DNA from: Bog-950 sp046329515
Lineage (GTDB): Bacteria > Bacteroidota > Bacteroidia > Chitinophagales > LD1
Length of the DNA: 64,000 nucleotides
Assembly (NCBI GenBank): GCA_046329515.1
Contig: JAXLUM010000002.1
Location: forward strand, 124,001 to 188,000
Direction of reading: 5' to 3'
Shown: piece by piece, positions 24,463 through 32,909 of the stretch
Position numbering within the stretch: position 1 is the first letter of the stretch
Layout: the number at the start of each line of letters is the position of its first letter
The notes under the pieces: model-generated
What the model saw: only the letters and a program-made list of their open reading frames with translations
Databases searched by the model: none
What the model was told of the DNA's origin: nothing
Program-made: the position numbers and the translations under genes

Positions 24463-27400
24463 ATGAAGAACTTTAAGTTAATGAACAACCTCTTCGGGTG
24501 GTTGTCTTTTGTTTTTGCTGCGGTGGTATACGGAATGACCATGGAAAGCAGCGGCAGTTTTTGGGATTGCGGCGAATTTATTTCGGGTTGCTTTAAACTG
24601 CAGGTGGTTCACCCGCCGGGTGCCCCTTTCTTTCTTATGCTGGGCCGTATTTTTACCCTGTTTTCAGGCGTTAGCCCCTTAGACCCTGCCGCCAGTGGCC
24701 ACGCCAGCAGCGTAGCCTTAATGGTTAACTTTATGAGCGCCCTTGCCAGTGCAGGCGCTGTATTATTTACCTTTTGGACCACCACCGGCCTTGCCCGTAA
24801 GGTGGTAATGAAGGACGGTGAATACACCACCGGCCGTATTATAACTGTAATAGGCGCCGGCTTTATAGCCGCTACCTGCTGCACTTTTGTTGATTCACTT
24901 TGGTTTAGCGCGGTGGAAGGTGAAGTTTACTCGCTTTCTCTCTTCTTTATGACCTTTATTATTTGGGCCATGGTGAAGTGGGATGCCGACGACAGCAAAT
25001 ATGCCGACCACTGGTTAGTGTTTATCGCTTACATGACAGGCCTTTCTATAGGCGTGCACCTGTTAAGCTTATTGGCGCTGCCTGCAATGGCCCTTATTTA
25101 TTACTACAAGCGCTACAAGGCTACCTGGTATGGCTGGGTAATAGCATCCATAGTGGGCTTTTTGGTACTGGGCCTTTATATGAAGTTCATTATATCGTTT
25201 ACACAAAGTTACCTGGCCGGTATGGACCTGTTTTTTGTGAACGATATGGGCATGGGCTTTAACACCGGTATTATTATAGGTGCCCTGTTACTTATACTGG
25301 TAATAGGTTCGTTATTGTATTACACCCACACCGGTAAGGACCGCGACTTTTATATTGCTATTGGCGCCGCCGGTTTATACTTCGTATTGGGCCTTGTAAT
25401 TGAGGATAGCCTTACTGCTAAACTTATACGCTCTATATACATTATTGTGCTGGTGCTGGCCCGTTCGTACGGTTACGAAACCCGCCGCCTTGTAAACATA
25501 GGTGTGCTGGCCATTGCCTTCTCCTACGTAGGGTATTTATCCTACATAATGGTGCCTATACGCGCTATTGCGAACCCGCCAATTAATATGAACAAGCCTA
25601 CTGACCCGTTCACTATTAAGAGTTATGTGGACCGCGAGCAGTATGGCGACCGCCCATTGGTAATGGGCCCCGATTACACGGCTGACCCGTATGATGACGT
25701 TGACTTTTACCGCGATGAAAACGGCAAGGTACACGGCTACGTTTACAGCGGCGACCGTTGGGAGAAAGATGTAAAATTAAAGCAATACGTAAACCTTGGC
25801 CCTAAGCAAACGGATTATGAATTCCGCCCTGAGGCTAATATGTTCTTCCCTCGTTTAGGTTTTTGGCAGGATGAAAGCAAGCACCCGGGCTACCGTGCAT
25901 GGCTTAACCCGGAATACAATATTGTAGACCGCGACAGCCGCCAGGTAGTGAAGGTATTTCCGCCAAACGGTTTAGAGAGTGCTACCAACTACGTAACCGA
26001 ATTGAACAAAAAGAACCCGGGCAAAGACGGCCGCGGACAGTATAAAGTGAAGGACGCTATCAGCTTTTCTGATAACATGAACTTCTTCTTTAAGTACCAG
26101 TTAGGCTTTATGTACTTCCGCTACTTTATGTGGAACTTCAGCGGCCGCCAGAATGATGTGCAGGGCGCTTACTACAATGACGATGGCCGTTGGATAAGCG
26201 GTATACCGTTTATTGATAATTCGCACAAAGCATTTACGCCTGATTATCCGCAGAATAACCTTAGCAAGGAGATGCTGAAGAATAAGGGCCGTAACATGTT
26301 CTTCATGATACCGTTCCTTATTGGTTTAATCGGTTTTGTATATACGCTGTTTAAGCACGAAAAAACATTCTGGATACTGTTAGTGCTGTTTGGCACCACA
26401 GGCATATTGCAGATTGTTTACCAAAACGAGCCGCCAATAGAACCGCGTGAGCGTGATTATGCTGTTGCAGGTTCATTCCTTACCTATTCTATATGGATTG
26501 GTTTTGGCGCTATTGCTATTGCCGATTTCTTACGCCGTAAAGTAGGTGATGTACCAAGCGGCGCTATTGCTATTGCTGCCTGTGCTGCTGCCCCTGTATT
26601 AATGGGCGCACAAGGCTGGGACGACCACAACCGCCACGGCCGTAACACCGCGCGCGACTTTGCCCGTTGTTATTTAGAAAGCTGCCAGCCTAATGCGGTG
26701 CTGTTTACTATGGGCGATAATGATACCTACCCGCTGTGGTATGCGCAGGAAGTGGAAGGCATACGCACGGATGTGCGCGTAATCAACTTATCGTTATTAG
26801 GGGTGGATTGGTATATTGACCAATTGCGCTATAAGATTAATGATGCAGCGCCATTGAAGTTAACCTGCACACCTGAGCAGTACCACGGCAGCAACCGCGA
26901 TGCGGTGCGCTACCAGTATAAAGAGGGTTTAAGCGGCACACCGCGTTCATTAAAAGAAGTAATGAGCGTTATTGCCAGCGAAAAGCCTTCGGATAAAGAC
27001 CGCGAGAGCGGCAGCAACATCTTCTATTCGCGCATAATGTATATGGATGTGGACTCAGCTAAAGTAGCTGCCGGCAACTTTGTTTCGGCTGACGAGGCTA
27101 ACCAGATTGTGCCGCATATGGAATGGACCGTGAACAAAAACGTGCTGTTGAAGAACGACTGGATGGTGCTGGACATATTGGCCAACAACTTTATGGAGCG
27201 CCCTATTTACTTTGCCGTTTCTGTAGGTTCAGAACAATATATGGGCTTAGAGAAGTACTTCCAGTTAGAAGGCCTTACCTACCGTATTGTACCTAAGGTT
27301 AACGCAACAGGCTCACCATTTACCTCGCCTGTTCGCACTGATGTTACGTATGAGAACATGATGAAGAAATTCCGTTTTGGCGGTATTGAAAGCAACCCGA

Positions 27401-28005
27401 ATATTTATCTTGATGAGAATAACCTGCGCATGGTGGTGAATATTAAGTCTAACTACTCTCGCCTGGCACAATCATTACTTGATAAAGGCCAGCCTGAGAA
27501 GGCTGCAGAGGTTATTGAATACTCGCTGAAGAATTTACCATCTGACCGTGTTCCGCATTCTTATTTTGATGCTGATTACCCTGATGTGCTTTACCAGGCA
27601 GGCAAAAAGGATGAAGCCCATAAGTTATTAGTGGAAGAATGGGATGCCGCTAAAGATGAGTTGAATTACTACAAAGGTGTTTACAGCTATATGATGGCTA
27701 CCGTAAGCGACCCTGATTACCTGCAGCAACTGCGCCGTGGCTCTTTCTTAGAGAAACGTGAAGTGCGCGAACAGACCTCGGTAATGGCTCAATTGGTTAT
27801 TGCGGCTGTTAAGCATGAAAACCCCGAGATTTACGAGCAGGTGCGCGGCGATTTAAACCATTGGTTAATGATGGATATACGCACCCAACAGGATATGGAT
27901 GAAATAAGTAAGATACTTAAAGCCACCCCTGACCCTAATGCGCCATTTGCAGTTAAGCTGCGCGATGAGATGGTACGTTACCGGTTTGGTTTCTTACAGA
28001 TATAA
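24463..28005 (+). CDS. DUF2723 / GT117-family integral membrane protein
   Basis: The 1,180-aa protein opens with the DUF2723 signature: a first membrane helix followed by ESSGSFWDCGEFIS and the VVHPPGAPFFLMLGR loop, an acidic loop layout typical of GT-C glycosyltransferases. About a dozen membrane helices occur in two blocks (roughly 10-370 and 615-720), separated by a large soluble insertion. A long periplasmic C-terminal part includes TMGDNDTYPLWYAQEVEGI and TPR-like helices near 1020-1100. It is presumed to transfer sugars from lipid carriers to envelope proteins, and the substrate is unknown. It is a single gene with its own terminator. The length is normal for the family. Confidence 0.88.
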   Translation: MKNFKLMNNLFGWLSFVFAAVVYGMTMESSGSFWDCGEFISGCFKLQVVHPPGAPFFLMLGRIFTLFSGVSPLDPAASGHASSVALMVNFMSALASAGAVLFTFWTTTGLARKVVMKDGEYTTGRIITVIGAGFIAATCCTFVDSLWFSAVEGEVYSLSLFFMTFIIWAMVKWDADDSKYADHWLVFIAYMTGLSIGVHLLSLLALPAMALIYYYKRYKATWYGWVIASIVGFLVLGLYMKFIISFTQSYLAGMDLFFVNDMGMGFNTGIIIGALLLILVIGSLLYYTHTGKDRDFYIAIGAAGLYFVLGLVIEDSLTAKLIRSIYIIVLVLARSYGYETRRLVNIGVLAIAFSYVGYLSYIMVPIRAIANPPINMNKPTDPFTIKSYVDREQYGDRPLVMGPDYTADPYDDVDFYRDENGKVHGYVYSGDRWEKDVKLKQYVNLGPKQTDYEFRPEANMFFPRLGFWQDESKHPGYRAWLNPEYNIVDRDSRQVVKVFPPNGLESATNYVTELNKKNPGKDGRGQYKVKDAISFSDNMNFFFKYQLGFMYFRYFMWNFSGRQNDVQGAYYNDDGRWISGIPFIDNSHKAFTPDYPQNNLSKEMLKNKGRNMFFMIPFLIGLIGFVYTLFKHEKTFWILLVLFGTTGILQIVYQNEPPIEPRERDYAVAGSFLTYSIWIGFGAIAIADFLRRKVGDVPSGAIAIAACAAAPVLMGAQGWDDHNRHGRNTARDFARCYLESCQPNAVLFTMGDNDTYPLWYAQEVEGIRTDVRVINLSLLGVDWYIDQLRYKINDAAPLKLTCTPEQYHGSNRDAVRYQYKEGLSGTPRSLKEVMSVIASEKPSDKDRESGSNIFYSRIMYMDVDSAKVAAGNFVSADEANQIVPHMEWTVNKNVLLKNDWMVLDILANNFMERPIYFAVSVGSEQYMGLEKYFQLEGLTYRIVPKVNATGSPFTSPVRTDVTYENMMKKFRFGGIESNPNIYLDENNLRMVVNIKSNYSRLAQSLLDKGQPEKAAEVIEYSLKNLPSDRVPHSYFDADYPDVLYQAGKKDEAHKLLVEEWDAAKDELNYYKGVYSYMMATVSDPDYLQQLRRGSFLEKREVREQTSVMAQLVIAAVKHENPEIYEQVRGDLNHWLMMDIRTQQDMDEISKILKATPDPNAPFAVKLRDEMVRYRFGFLQI

Positions 28006-28026
28006 AAAATTACTATTTAATAAACA

Positions 28027-28058
28027 AAAGGCCTTCTGCAAACGCAGAGGGCCTTTTT
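28027..28058 (+). terminator. rho-independent terminator
   Basis: AAAGGCC-TTCTGC / GCAGAGGGCCTTTTT forms a long stem ending in a T-run, 21 bases after the DUF2723 stop. Confidence 0.88.
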
Positions 28059-28164
28059 GTTTATAGTAAATATTCATACATAAATTTTTTAACACAAAAG
28101 GTTTTGCAAACCGTTATCGGTCAAATACATTAGGCCCCTCGTTCACATTAAGAATCTATGTTTT

Positions 28165-29328
28165 ATGAGCTCACTTTGGAACGTTTCAGTAATTAATAAG
28201 GGGAAAGATTGGGTTGACCTGGCGGTTAGCCTTGACCACCCTGATGCAGGGGCCTTTCCGGAGGACCCTACCTTTGCCCTTTGCCTGCTAACACAGGAAG
28301 CTTACGGCTTCGATTCAAAATACAATTACATACCCACCTCAGCATTGGGCGAACAAATACCGCACGACCGATCGTATCAACCACACGACCTTGAAGAGCG
28401 CGTTAAGGAGTTTATAGTAAAAACCACTATATACGAAACTCAGAACTGCCCTTTTGATGAATATGAGGCGCACCGCCGTACAGATGAGGAAGTAGTAGCG
28501 TTGGGTTTTACGAAGGATAGCCAGGAATGGGAAAACGCCTGGCAGGATAAATGGAGAGATTTTTGGAGTAACCCCAATAACCTGCCCAGCGCCAAGTACC
28601 GTATTTGGGTTACTGACCCTAAATGGATTGCCCACCTTACCGTAGGTCAGAGTTTTGATTCAGCCGCTTATAGTGAGCATGGCCCATGGATAAACGATAA
28701 CCGCAGCGTACTTATTGAAGTGCCCGCTGATGCCGTAGCGCGAAAGGCTGTAGCAGGCTTTAACAGCAGCGAGGTGCCGCCACGCAGTACAGAAATGAAT
28801 GCAGAACTGATACGAAGCATGGCGCAGGGCAATACGCCTTTTACCAATGCAGAAATACAGGAAGCGTTAAACGCGCATTTTGAGTTTTTAAACTCAGGCG
28901 GCGCCGGCGGCAGGTTTGAACGCCTGCATGTTGCAGGCCTGCCTTTAAATATTTACTTAAGCAATGGCAGTAAGGGCAAGCACCTGGAATGGCGGCATAA
29001 GCTGGTGGCCAAGGGAAGTTCAATTACCAATGCCGATTTATCGTTTGCGGATTTATCGGGCTGCATTTGTGAAGGGGTAAACTTTAGCGGTTCAAAATTT
29101 AACGGTGCGCTTTTAACTGATTCATTCTTTAGCGCAGCCAATTTTGAGGGCGCCATAATGCAGGGGGCTGATTTTACGGGTTGCGATTTAACCAATGCCA
29201 GTTTTAAAAATGCTGACCTGCGCAATGCCGATTTTGAAATTGCGAATTGCGAGGGTGCTGATTTTACAGGCGCCAAACTGGAAGGGGCGCGGTTCCCCGG
29301 GGCCAACCTTAACAACATTAAGCGGTAA
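28165..29328 (+). CDS. pentapeptide-repeat protein with unrecognised N-terminal domain
   Basis: The 387-aa product has no signal peptide. Residues about 285-385 are a run of some 20 pentapeptide repeats of the A(D/N)LXX type (for example ADLSFADLSGC and NADLRNADFE), expected to form a right-handed quadrilateral beta helix. The first 200 residues are acidic, rich in Trp and Tyr, and match no family I recognise. A mid-section has GGAGGRFERLHVAG. Pentapeptide proteins can mimic DNA or act as binding scaffolds, but the role here is unknown. An Smr-like gene follows after 40 bases on the same strand. Confidence 0.8.
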   Translation: MSSLWNVSVINKGKDWVDLAVSLDHPDAGAFPEDPTFALCLLTQEAYGFDSKYNYIPTSALGEQIPHDRSYQPHDLEERVKEFIVKTTIYETQNCPFDEYEAHRRTDEEVVALGFTKDSQEWENAWQDKWRDFWSNPNNLPSAKYRIWVTDPKWIAHLTVGQSFDSAAYSEHGPWINDNRSVLIEVPADAVARKAVAGFNSSEVPPRSTEMNAELIRSMAQGNTPFTNAEIQEALNAHFEFLNSGGAGGRFERLHVAGLPLNIYLSNGSKGKHLEWRHKLVAKGSSITNADLSFADLSGCICEGVNFSGSKFNGALLTDSFFSAANFEGAIMQGADFTGCDLTNASFKNADLRNADFEIANCEGADFTGAKLEGARFPGANLNNIKR

Positions 29329-29368
29329 AAAGTAAGCGCATTAATTACACTCTGTTTATCTTGCACTA

Positions 29369-29623
29369 ATGGCAAGAATTAAGCTGGACCTGCACGATAT
29401 ATTTAACAACAGCAAGGCAATAGACAAGGCCCTGAACGATGCTTTTGAAGAAGCCATTGAATGTAAAATACGCGAGGTAGAAATTATACCCGGCAAGGGC
29501 AGCGGCCAACTACGCAAAAAAGTAGAGCGCTTTTTACAACAGCCCCATATTAAGCCCCTTTATCACCGTATTGAAAACGACAGCAAAAACCACGGTAGGC
29601 TGTTTGTTTACTTTAAGTTTTAA
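29369..29623 (+). CDS. stand-alone Smr-domain protein
   Basis: An 84-aa protein consisting only of an Smr (MutS2 C-terminal-like) domain: LDLHDIF at the start, the helix AIDKALNDAFEEAI, then VEIIPGKGSGQLRKKVERFL with the GKGSG signature, and a closing GRLFVYF strand. Smr domains bind or nick nucleic acids; many require the LDXH and HGXG motifs. The first is present as LDLH, while the second reads GKGS, so nuclease activity is uncertain. The start is at the only suitable ATG. Confidence 0.8.
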   Translation: MARIKLDLHDIFNNSKAIDKALNDAFEEAIECKIREVEIIPGKGSGQLRKKVERFLQQPHIKPLYHRIENDSKNHGRLFVYFKF

Positions 29624-29657
29624 CGAAACGGTTAATGCAATAAGTACATAGCGCGCG

Positions 29658-29701
29658 TTAAGTAAGAATAGGGAAACGTTCTTCTCTTATTCTTCACTTA
29701 A
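29658..29701. repeat. inverted repeat upstream of the PepSY-like gene
   Basis: TTAAGTAAGAATA and TATTCTTCACTTAA are complementary with one bulged base, separated by about 16 bases. The right arm ends 11 bases before the ATG, so it could be an operator or a leader hairpin. Confidence 0.5.
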
Positions 29702-29712
29702 AACAAAGCGTT

Positions 29713-30159
29713 ATGAAAAGGACTATTGTTTTACTAATGGCCATTGCTTTTTACACCTGCGCAAGCGCGCAGAATACCCAGGCACCAGCTGAGGCAGAAA
29801 ACGCATTTAAGGAAAAATTTCCTTCGGCTACCAATGTAAGTTGGGTGGCGAAAGACAAAAACTATGAGGCCACTTTTACCGATGGCGGCAAAAAGCAAAA
29901 GGCAGAGTTTAATGCCAAAGGGAAATGGGTAGAAGGAGAAACGATGGTAGACCCTAACCAATTACCCAAAGTGATAGTTGATGCCGTAAGCGAGAAGTAT
30001 GTTGGCTATACTATTAAAGAGGCAGAACAGGTAGATAAGAAAGTTGGGCCTACTGTTTACGAGCTGGATATTGAAAGCAACCGCAAAGTATGCCAGGTAA
30101 AGTATAACGCGCAGGGCGACCAGGTGGGCGCTACACAATGCAGCCTTGCTGAGCATTAG
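29713..30159 (+). CDS. secreted PepSY-like (beta-lactamase-inhibitor-like) protein
   Basis: 148 aa with a signal peptide (cleavage after CASAQ). The mature protein carries two PepSY-like units: AFKEKFPSATNVSWVAKDKNYEATF... and a second with IVDAVSEKYVGYTIKEAEQV and a YELDIES strand. This is the Bacteroidota periplasmic PepSY-like family, often present in many copies and sometimes linked to two-component systems; the function is not established. It is a single gene, with an inverted repeat just before its start. Confidence 0.85.
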   Translation: MKRTIVLLMAIAFYTCASAQNTQAPAEAENAFKEKFPSATNVSWVAKDKNYEATFTDGGKKQKAEFNAKGKWVEGETMVDPNQLPKVIVDAVSEKYVGYTIKEAEQVDKKVGPTVYELDIESNRKVCQVKYNAQGDQVGATQCSLAEH

Positions 30160-30185
30160 GCAAAAAGCCTGTAAGGCAAGTAGTA

Positions 30186-31169
30186 TTAGTAGGCAAAATA
30201 AATTTTCTCCTTAGTGTGTATGGTAGAGGATCGAACATCTATTACGTACCAGCCTGAGGATAAATAGGCAAGGTTGAGCTTTTGCTTAATGTAACCATCA
30301 GTGGTATAGTACACCTGGGAAAAAACAAAATTACCGGCAACGTCATAAACGGTCACTAAAACCGGTTCGTCGGTACACAATTCATTTTCTACGTAAACAA
30401 TACCATCAGTTGGGTTGGGGTAAATTTTGAATGGAGATTTTTTATAACAGGGAATGTGTGTTGAATCAGGCGTAATTGTAGGAGTTACTGTTCTGTAAAC
30501 AGTATCTGCCCCACAACAACTTTGAAAAATAATAGTGACTGTAAAGGTGCCCGGCTTAGTAAAAAGATGGCTGGTAGCAGCATCTCCGTAATCCGTTGAA
30601 ATATCACCATCACCAAAATCATAAAAGTGCATTACACCGGGTTGGCCACTGTTTTGAAAATAAAACCGGCTGTTTGCGCTATCGGAACTAAGTTGAAGGG
30701 TAGTATCGTTAGGTGCACAAGGGTAGTACAAACATTGCTGGCGACCTACATGCACCTTGGTCAATCCGCCGTTATGTAAAAGATGGCCGGCAACTTCTAC
30801 TTTAACACCTGCCTCACCAACATCAATACAACCCGTACTAATTATTTCGCCGGTTAAGTATATATAGTACGCTCCAATAAATCCACCATTGATAATGGTA
30901 CTACCGGGGCGTAGTATAAGCGTATCATCTCCGCAAATTGCTGAACCCTGAGGGTTATTTACGAAAGAATTAGCAGATATAACCACTTTGCTGTTGAAGT
31001 GAATTACATGCAGAATGTTGATGGTATCAGGTTCATCAATACTATCGGGTACAACTCCGTTATACCAGGTGCTGTCGGCTTCCCAATTGCCATCTTTAAC
31101 GGTGTATAGTTGCCGCCCATAAGTGCAGATGCCTGCACTAAGCATTAAAAGCAAAAGCAATTGTTTCAT
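30186..31169 (-). CDS. secreted PKD-domain protein with T9SS sorting domain
   Basis: 327 aa. A signal peptide (MKQLLLLLMLSAGICTYG) precedes a beta-rich region with DTLILRPGSTIINGGFIGAY, which looks like a beta-helix or G8-like fold. A PKD domain follows (HFYDFGDGDISTDYGDAATS, then HLFTKPGTFTVTI). The C-terminus (about 250-327) is a type A T9SS sorting domain with KIYPNPTDGIVYVE and LSSGWYVIDV. It is predicted to be exported through T9SS and attached to the cell surface or released. It lies 36 bases downstream of a GH5 enzyme gene on the same strand. Confidence 0.85.
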   Translation of the reverse strand: MKQLLLLLMLSAGICTYGRQLYTVKDGNWEADSTWYNGVVPDSIDEPDTINILHVIHFNSKVVISANSFVNNPQGSAICGDDTLILRPGSTIINGGFIGAYYIYLTGEIISTGCIDVGEAGVKVEVAGHLLHNGGLTKVHVGRQQCLYYPCAPNDTTLQLSSDSANSRFYFQNSGQPGVMHFYDFGDGDISTDYGDAATSHLFTKPGTFTVTIIFQSCCGADTVYRTVTPTITPDSTHIPCYKKSPFKIYPNPTDGIVYVENELCTDEPVLVTVYDVAGNFVFSQVYYTTDGYIKQKLNLAYLSSGWYVIDVRSSTIHTKEKIYFAY

Positions 31170-31205
31170 AAGTTCACTTAAATATAAGTGATTTTATAAA
31201 TACCG

Positions 31206-32480
31206 CTAGCGTGTAATAACGAACTTACTTCGGCCTGTTTTATTGCCTGCCCGCACCTCAACTAAATAAACGCCTTGTGCCCAATGGCTTACGGGTAACA
31301 GTATGTAGCCATTAAACACATCGGTAAGAAGCAATTTGCCGCTAACATCATATACTTCTATTGCTGCCTCGGTTTTATCCGCTAAACGGCATTCAACCAC
31401 CTCAGTGGCGGGGTTAGGTGAAAGACCGAAGGCCAATTCAGGTTCAGGTGCATTTATTCCTGTAGCGGTATCGCCATATAAATGCAGGGAATGGCGGAAG
31501 CAAGGTATTACACTATCCGCGCTAACGGTGCTTGAATAAAAGTTACTGAAATCCCAGCGCCAGTCCCAATAAAACCAGGGCATATTAAAGGAATCAATCT
31601 TTGCGCCGAAGTATTCAATCCAGTTGCAGCGGCTAACATCGTCACCAAAAACGCCTGTGCCGAATTCCCCTAAAAATACCGGGCGGTTATTTACAGCGCG
31701 CCAGTTAACTACCTGTGCCCAGGCGTTGTTAAGTCCGCTCATTAAGGTTGGGAAAGTGGTGCCTAAGGGCATGGGCGGATTTGCCCATGAAAAGCCTTGG
31801 TGCGTAAACTGGTAAGGGTCGTATGAGTGCCAGGTGTAAATTAAATTGGTGTCAGCCAGGAGTGGATAGTTGGCAAAGGCCTGTCCGTTGCTGGAGAAGT
31901 TAGGGCTAACAATAATGGTATGGTTGGGCGCATACTGGCGGATAGTATCAATAGTTACGCGGAACACTTCGTTAAGGCTATCAATTTGAATACCGAAGGC
32001 GGGCTCATTCAATAATTCGAATGTAAAGCGGTTAGGGTCAAGATAGTTGTAACGCTGCGCCACTACGGCCCACAAATGCGCAAAGCGTGGCAGTTTGGTG
32101 CGCCAGTTTTCATTAAATATATCCCACTGATGGTGATTATCTATAATAAGATTCATGCCCAATTCATTAGCCCAACTGATTGCACTGTCAATTCTGCTCC
32201 ACAACGGGCTGGCAGTATCTACATAGTAAGGGGCCAGCGTATCGGTTATTTCTTCAAAACAAACGGGCAAGCGCAAAGAGGTAATGCCTGCTTCTTTCAT
32301 TTTCATCACATCACTGCGGGTATAGCCATTTGGCGTAGGCCATTGATTTTGCCAGGTGGCTTCTAACCAGTTGGAGAGGTTTTCGCCTTTGCCAAAATTG
32401 TTGCAACGCTGCCAGGCAACGGATTGTGCGTTTGCTGAAAAGCTGATAAGGAGCAGAAGAGCGGGTAGAAACTTGTTCAT
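31206..32480 (-). CDS. GH5 glycoside hydrolase with T9SS sorting domain
   Basis: A 424-aa secreted enzyme. The signal peptide ends at FSANAQ. The GH5 TIM barrel (about 25-340) carries the acid/base Glu159 in FELLNEPAF and the nucleophile Glu272 in PVFLGEFGTG. Other family markers are SLRLPVCF, IIDNHHQWD and TWHSYDPYQFTHQG. This is the layout of endoglucanase-type members. A T9SS type A domain follows (FGLSPNPATEVVE, WAQGVYLVEV). It probably cuts beta-linked glucans or mannans outside the cell; the exact substrate cannot be told from the sequence. Confidence 0.92.
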   Translation of the reverse strand: MNKFLPALLLLISFSANAQSVAWQRCNNFGKGENLSNWLEATWQNQWPTPNGYTRSDVMKMKEAGITSLRLPVCFEEITDTLAPYYVDTASPLWSRIDSAISWANELGMNLIIDNHHQWDIFNENWRTKLPRFAHLWAVVAQRYNYLDPNRFTFELLNEPAFGIQIDSLNEVFRVTIDTIRQYAPNHTIIVSPNFSSNGQAFANYPLLADTNLIYTWHSYDPYQFTHQGFSWANPPMPLGTTFPTLMSGLNNAWAQVVNWRAVNNRPVFLGEFGTGVFGDDVSRCNWIEYFGAKIDSFNMPWFYWDWRWDFSNFYSSTVSADSVIPCFRHSLHLYGDTATGINAPEPELAFGLSPNPATEVVECRLADKTEAAIEVYDVSGKLLLTDVFNGYILLPVSHWAQGVYLVEVRAGNKTGRSKFVITR

Positions 32481-32548
32481 GCTTTAAAGGTAGTTTACGG
32501 GGCTGAATTTAAGGGATAATAAAGTTAGCATATTGAGATTTTTATAAA

Positions 32549-32908
32549 ATGACGTATTATTGGTGTATGAAACGCAACAAACGCACCAAGGAACAGATAG
32601 TAGCCGATGTAACCGCCAACTGGCTGAAACTGGCAGATATGGTTGTAGGCAAAAGCGGGCCCGTTAAAACCTACCGCGATTTTTGCCAGGCCTGCGGATT
32701 GTACCCTCAAAACTTTTCGGCCATACAAAAGCGCGAACGCATGGTGCCGCTGGAATGCGCCGCGCTTGCCTGTGAAGTATTCAATTGCAGCCTCAACTGG
32801 ATGTTTGCCAATCAGGGCGATATATTTGAGCGCGATGATATGCTAAGTAAAGTAGAGGAAATTGAGGAGCGCCTGAAGGCAATGGAAAAGAAGCTGAAAG
32901 CAAAATAG
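32549..32908 (+). CDS. HTH-type DNA-binding protein with C-terminal coiled coil
   Basis: The 119-aa protein has a helix-turn-helix-like core (about 35-85) with KTYRDFCQACGLYPQNFSAIQKRERMV..., a pattern seen in small XRE-like regulators of Bacteroidota, followed by a short charged coiled coil (SKVEEIEERLKAMEKKLKAK) for dimerisation. An internal ATG six codons in (32567) is an equally good start. The target genes are unknown; the adjacent E1 gene is convergent (1-base gap). Confidence 0.7.
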   Translation: MTYYWCMKRNKRTKEQIVADVTANWLKLADMVVGKSGPVKTYRDFCQACGLYPQNFSAIQKRERMVPLECAALACEVFNCSLNWMFANQGDIFERDDMLSKVEEIEERLKAMEKKLKAK

Positions 32909-32909
32909 C

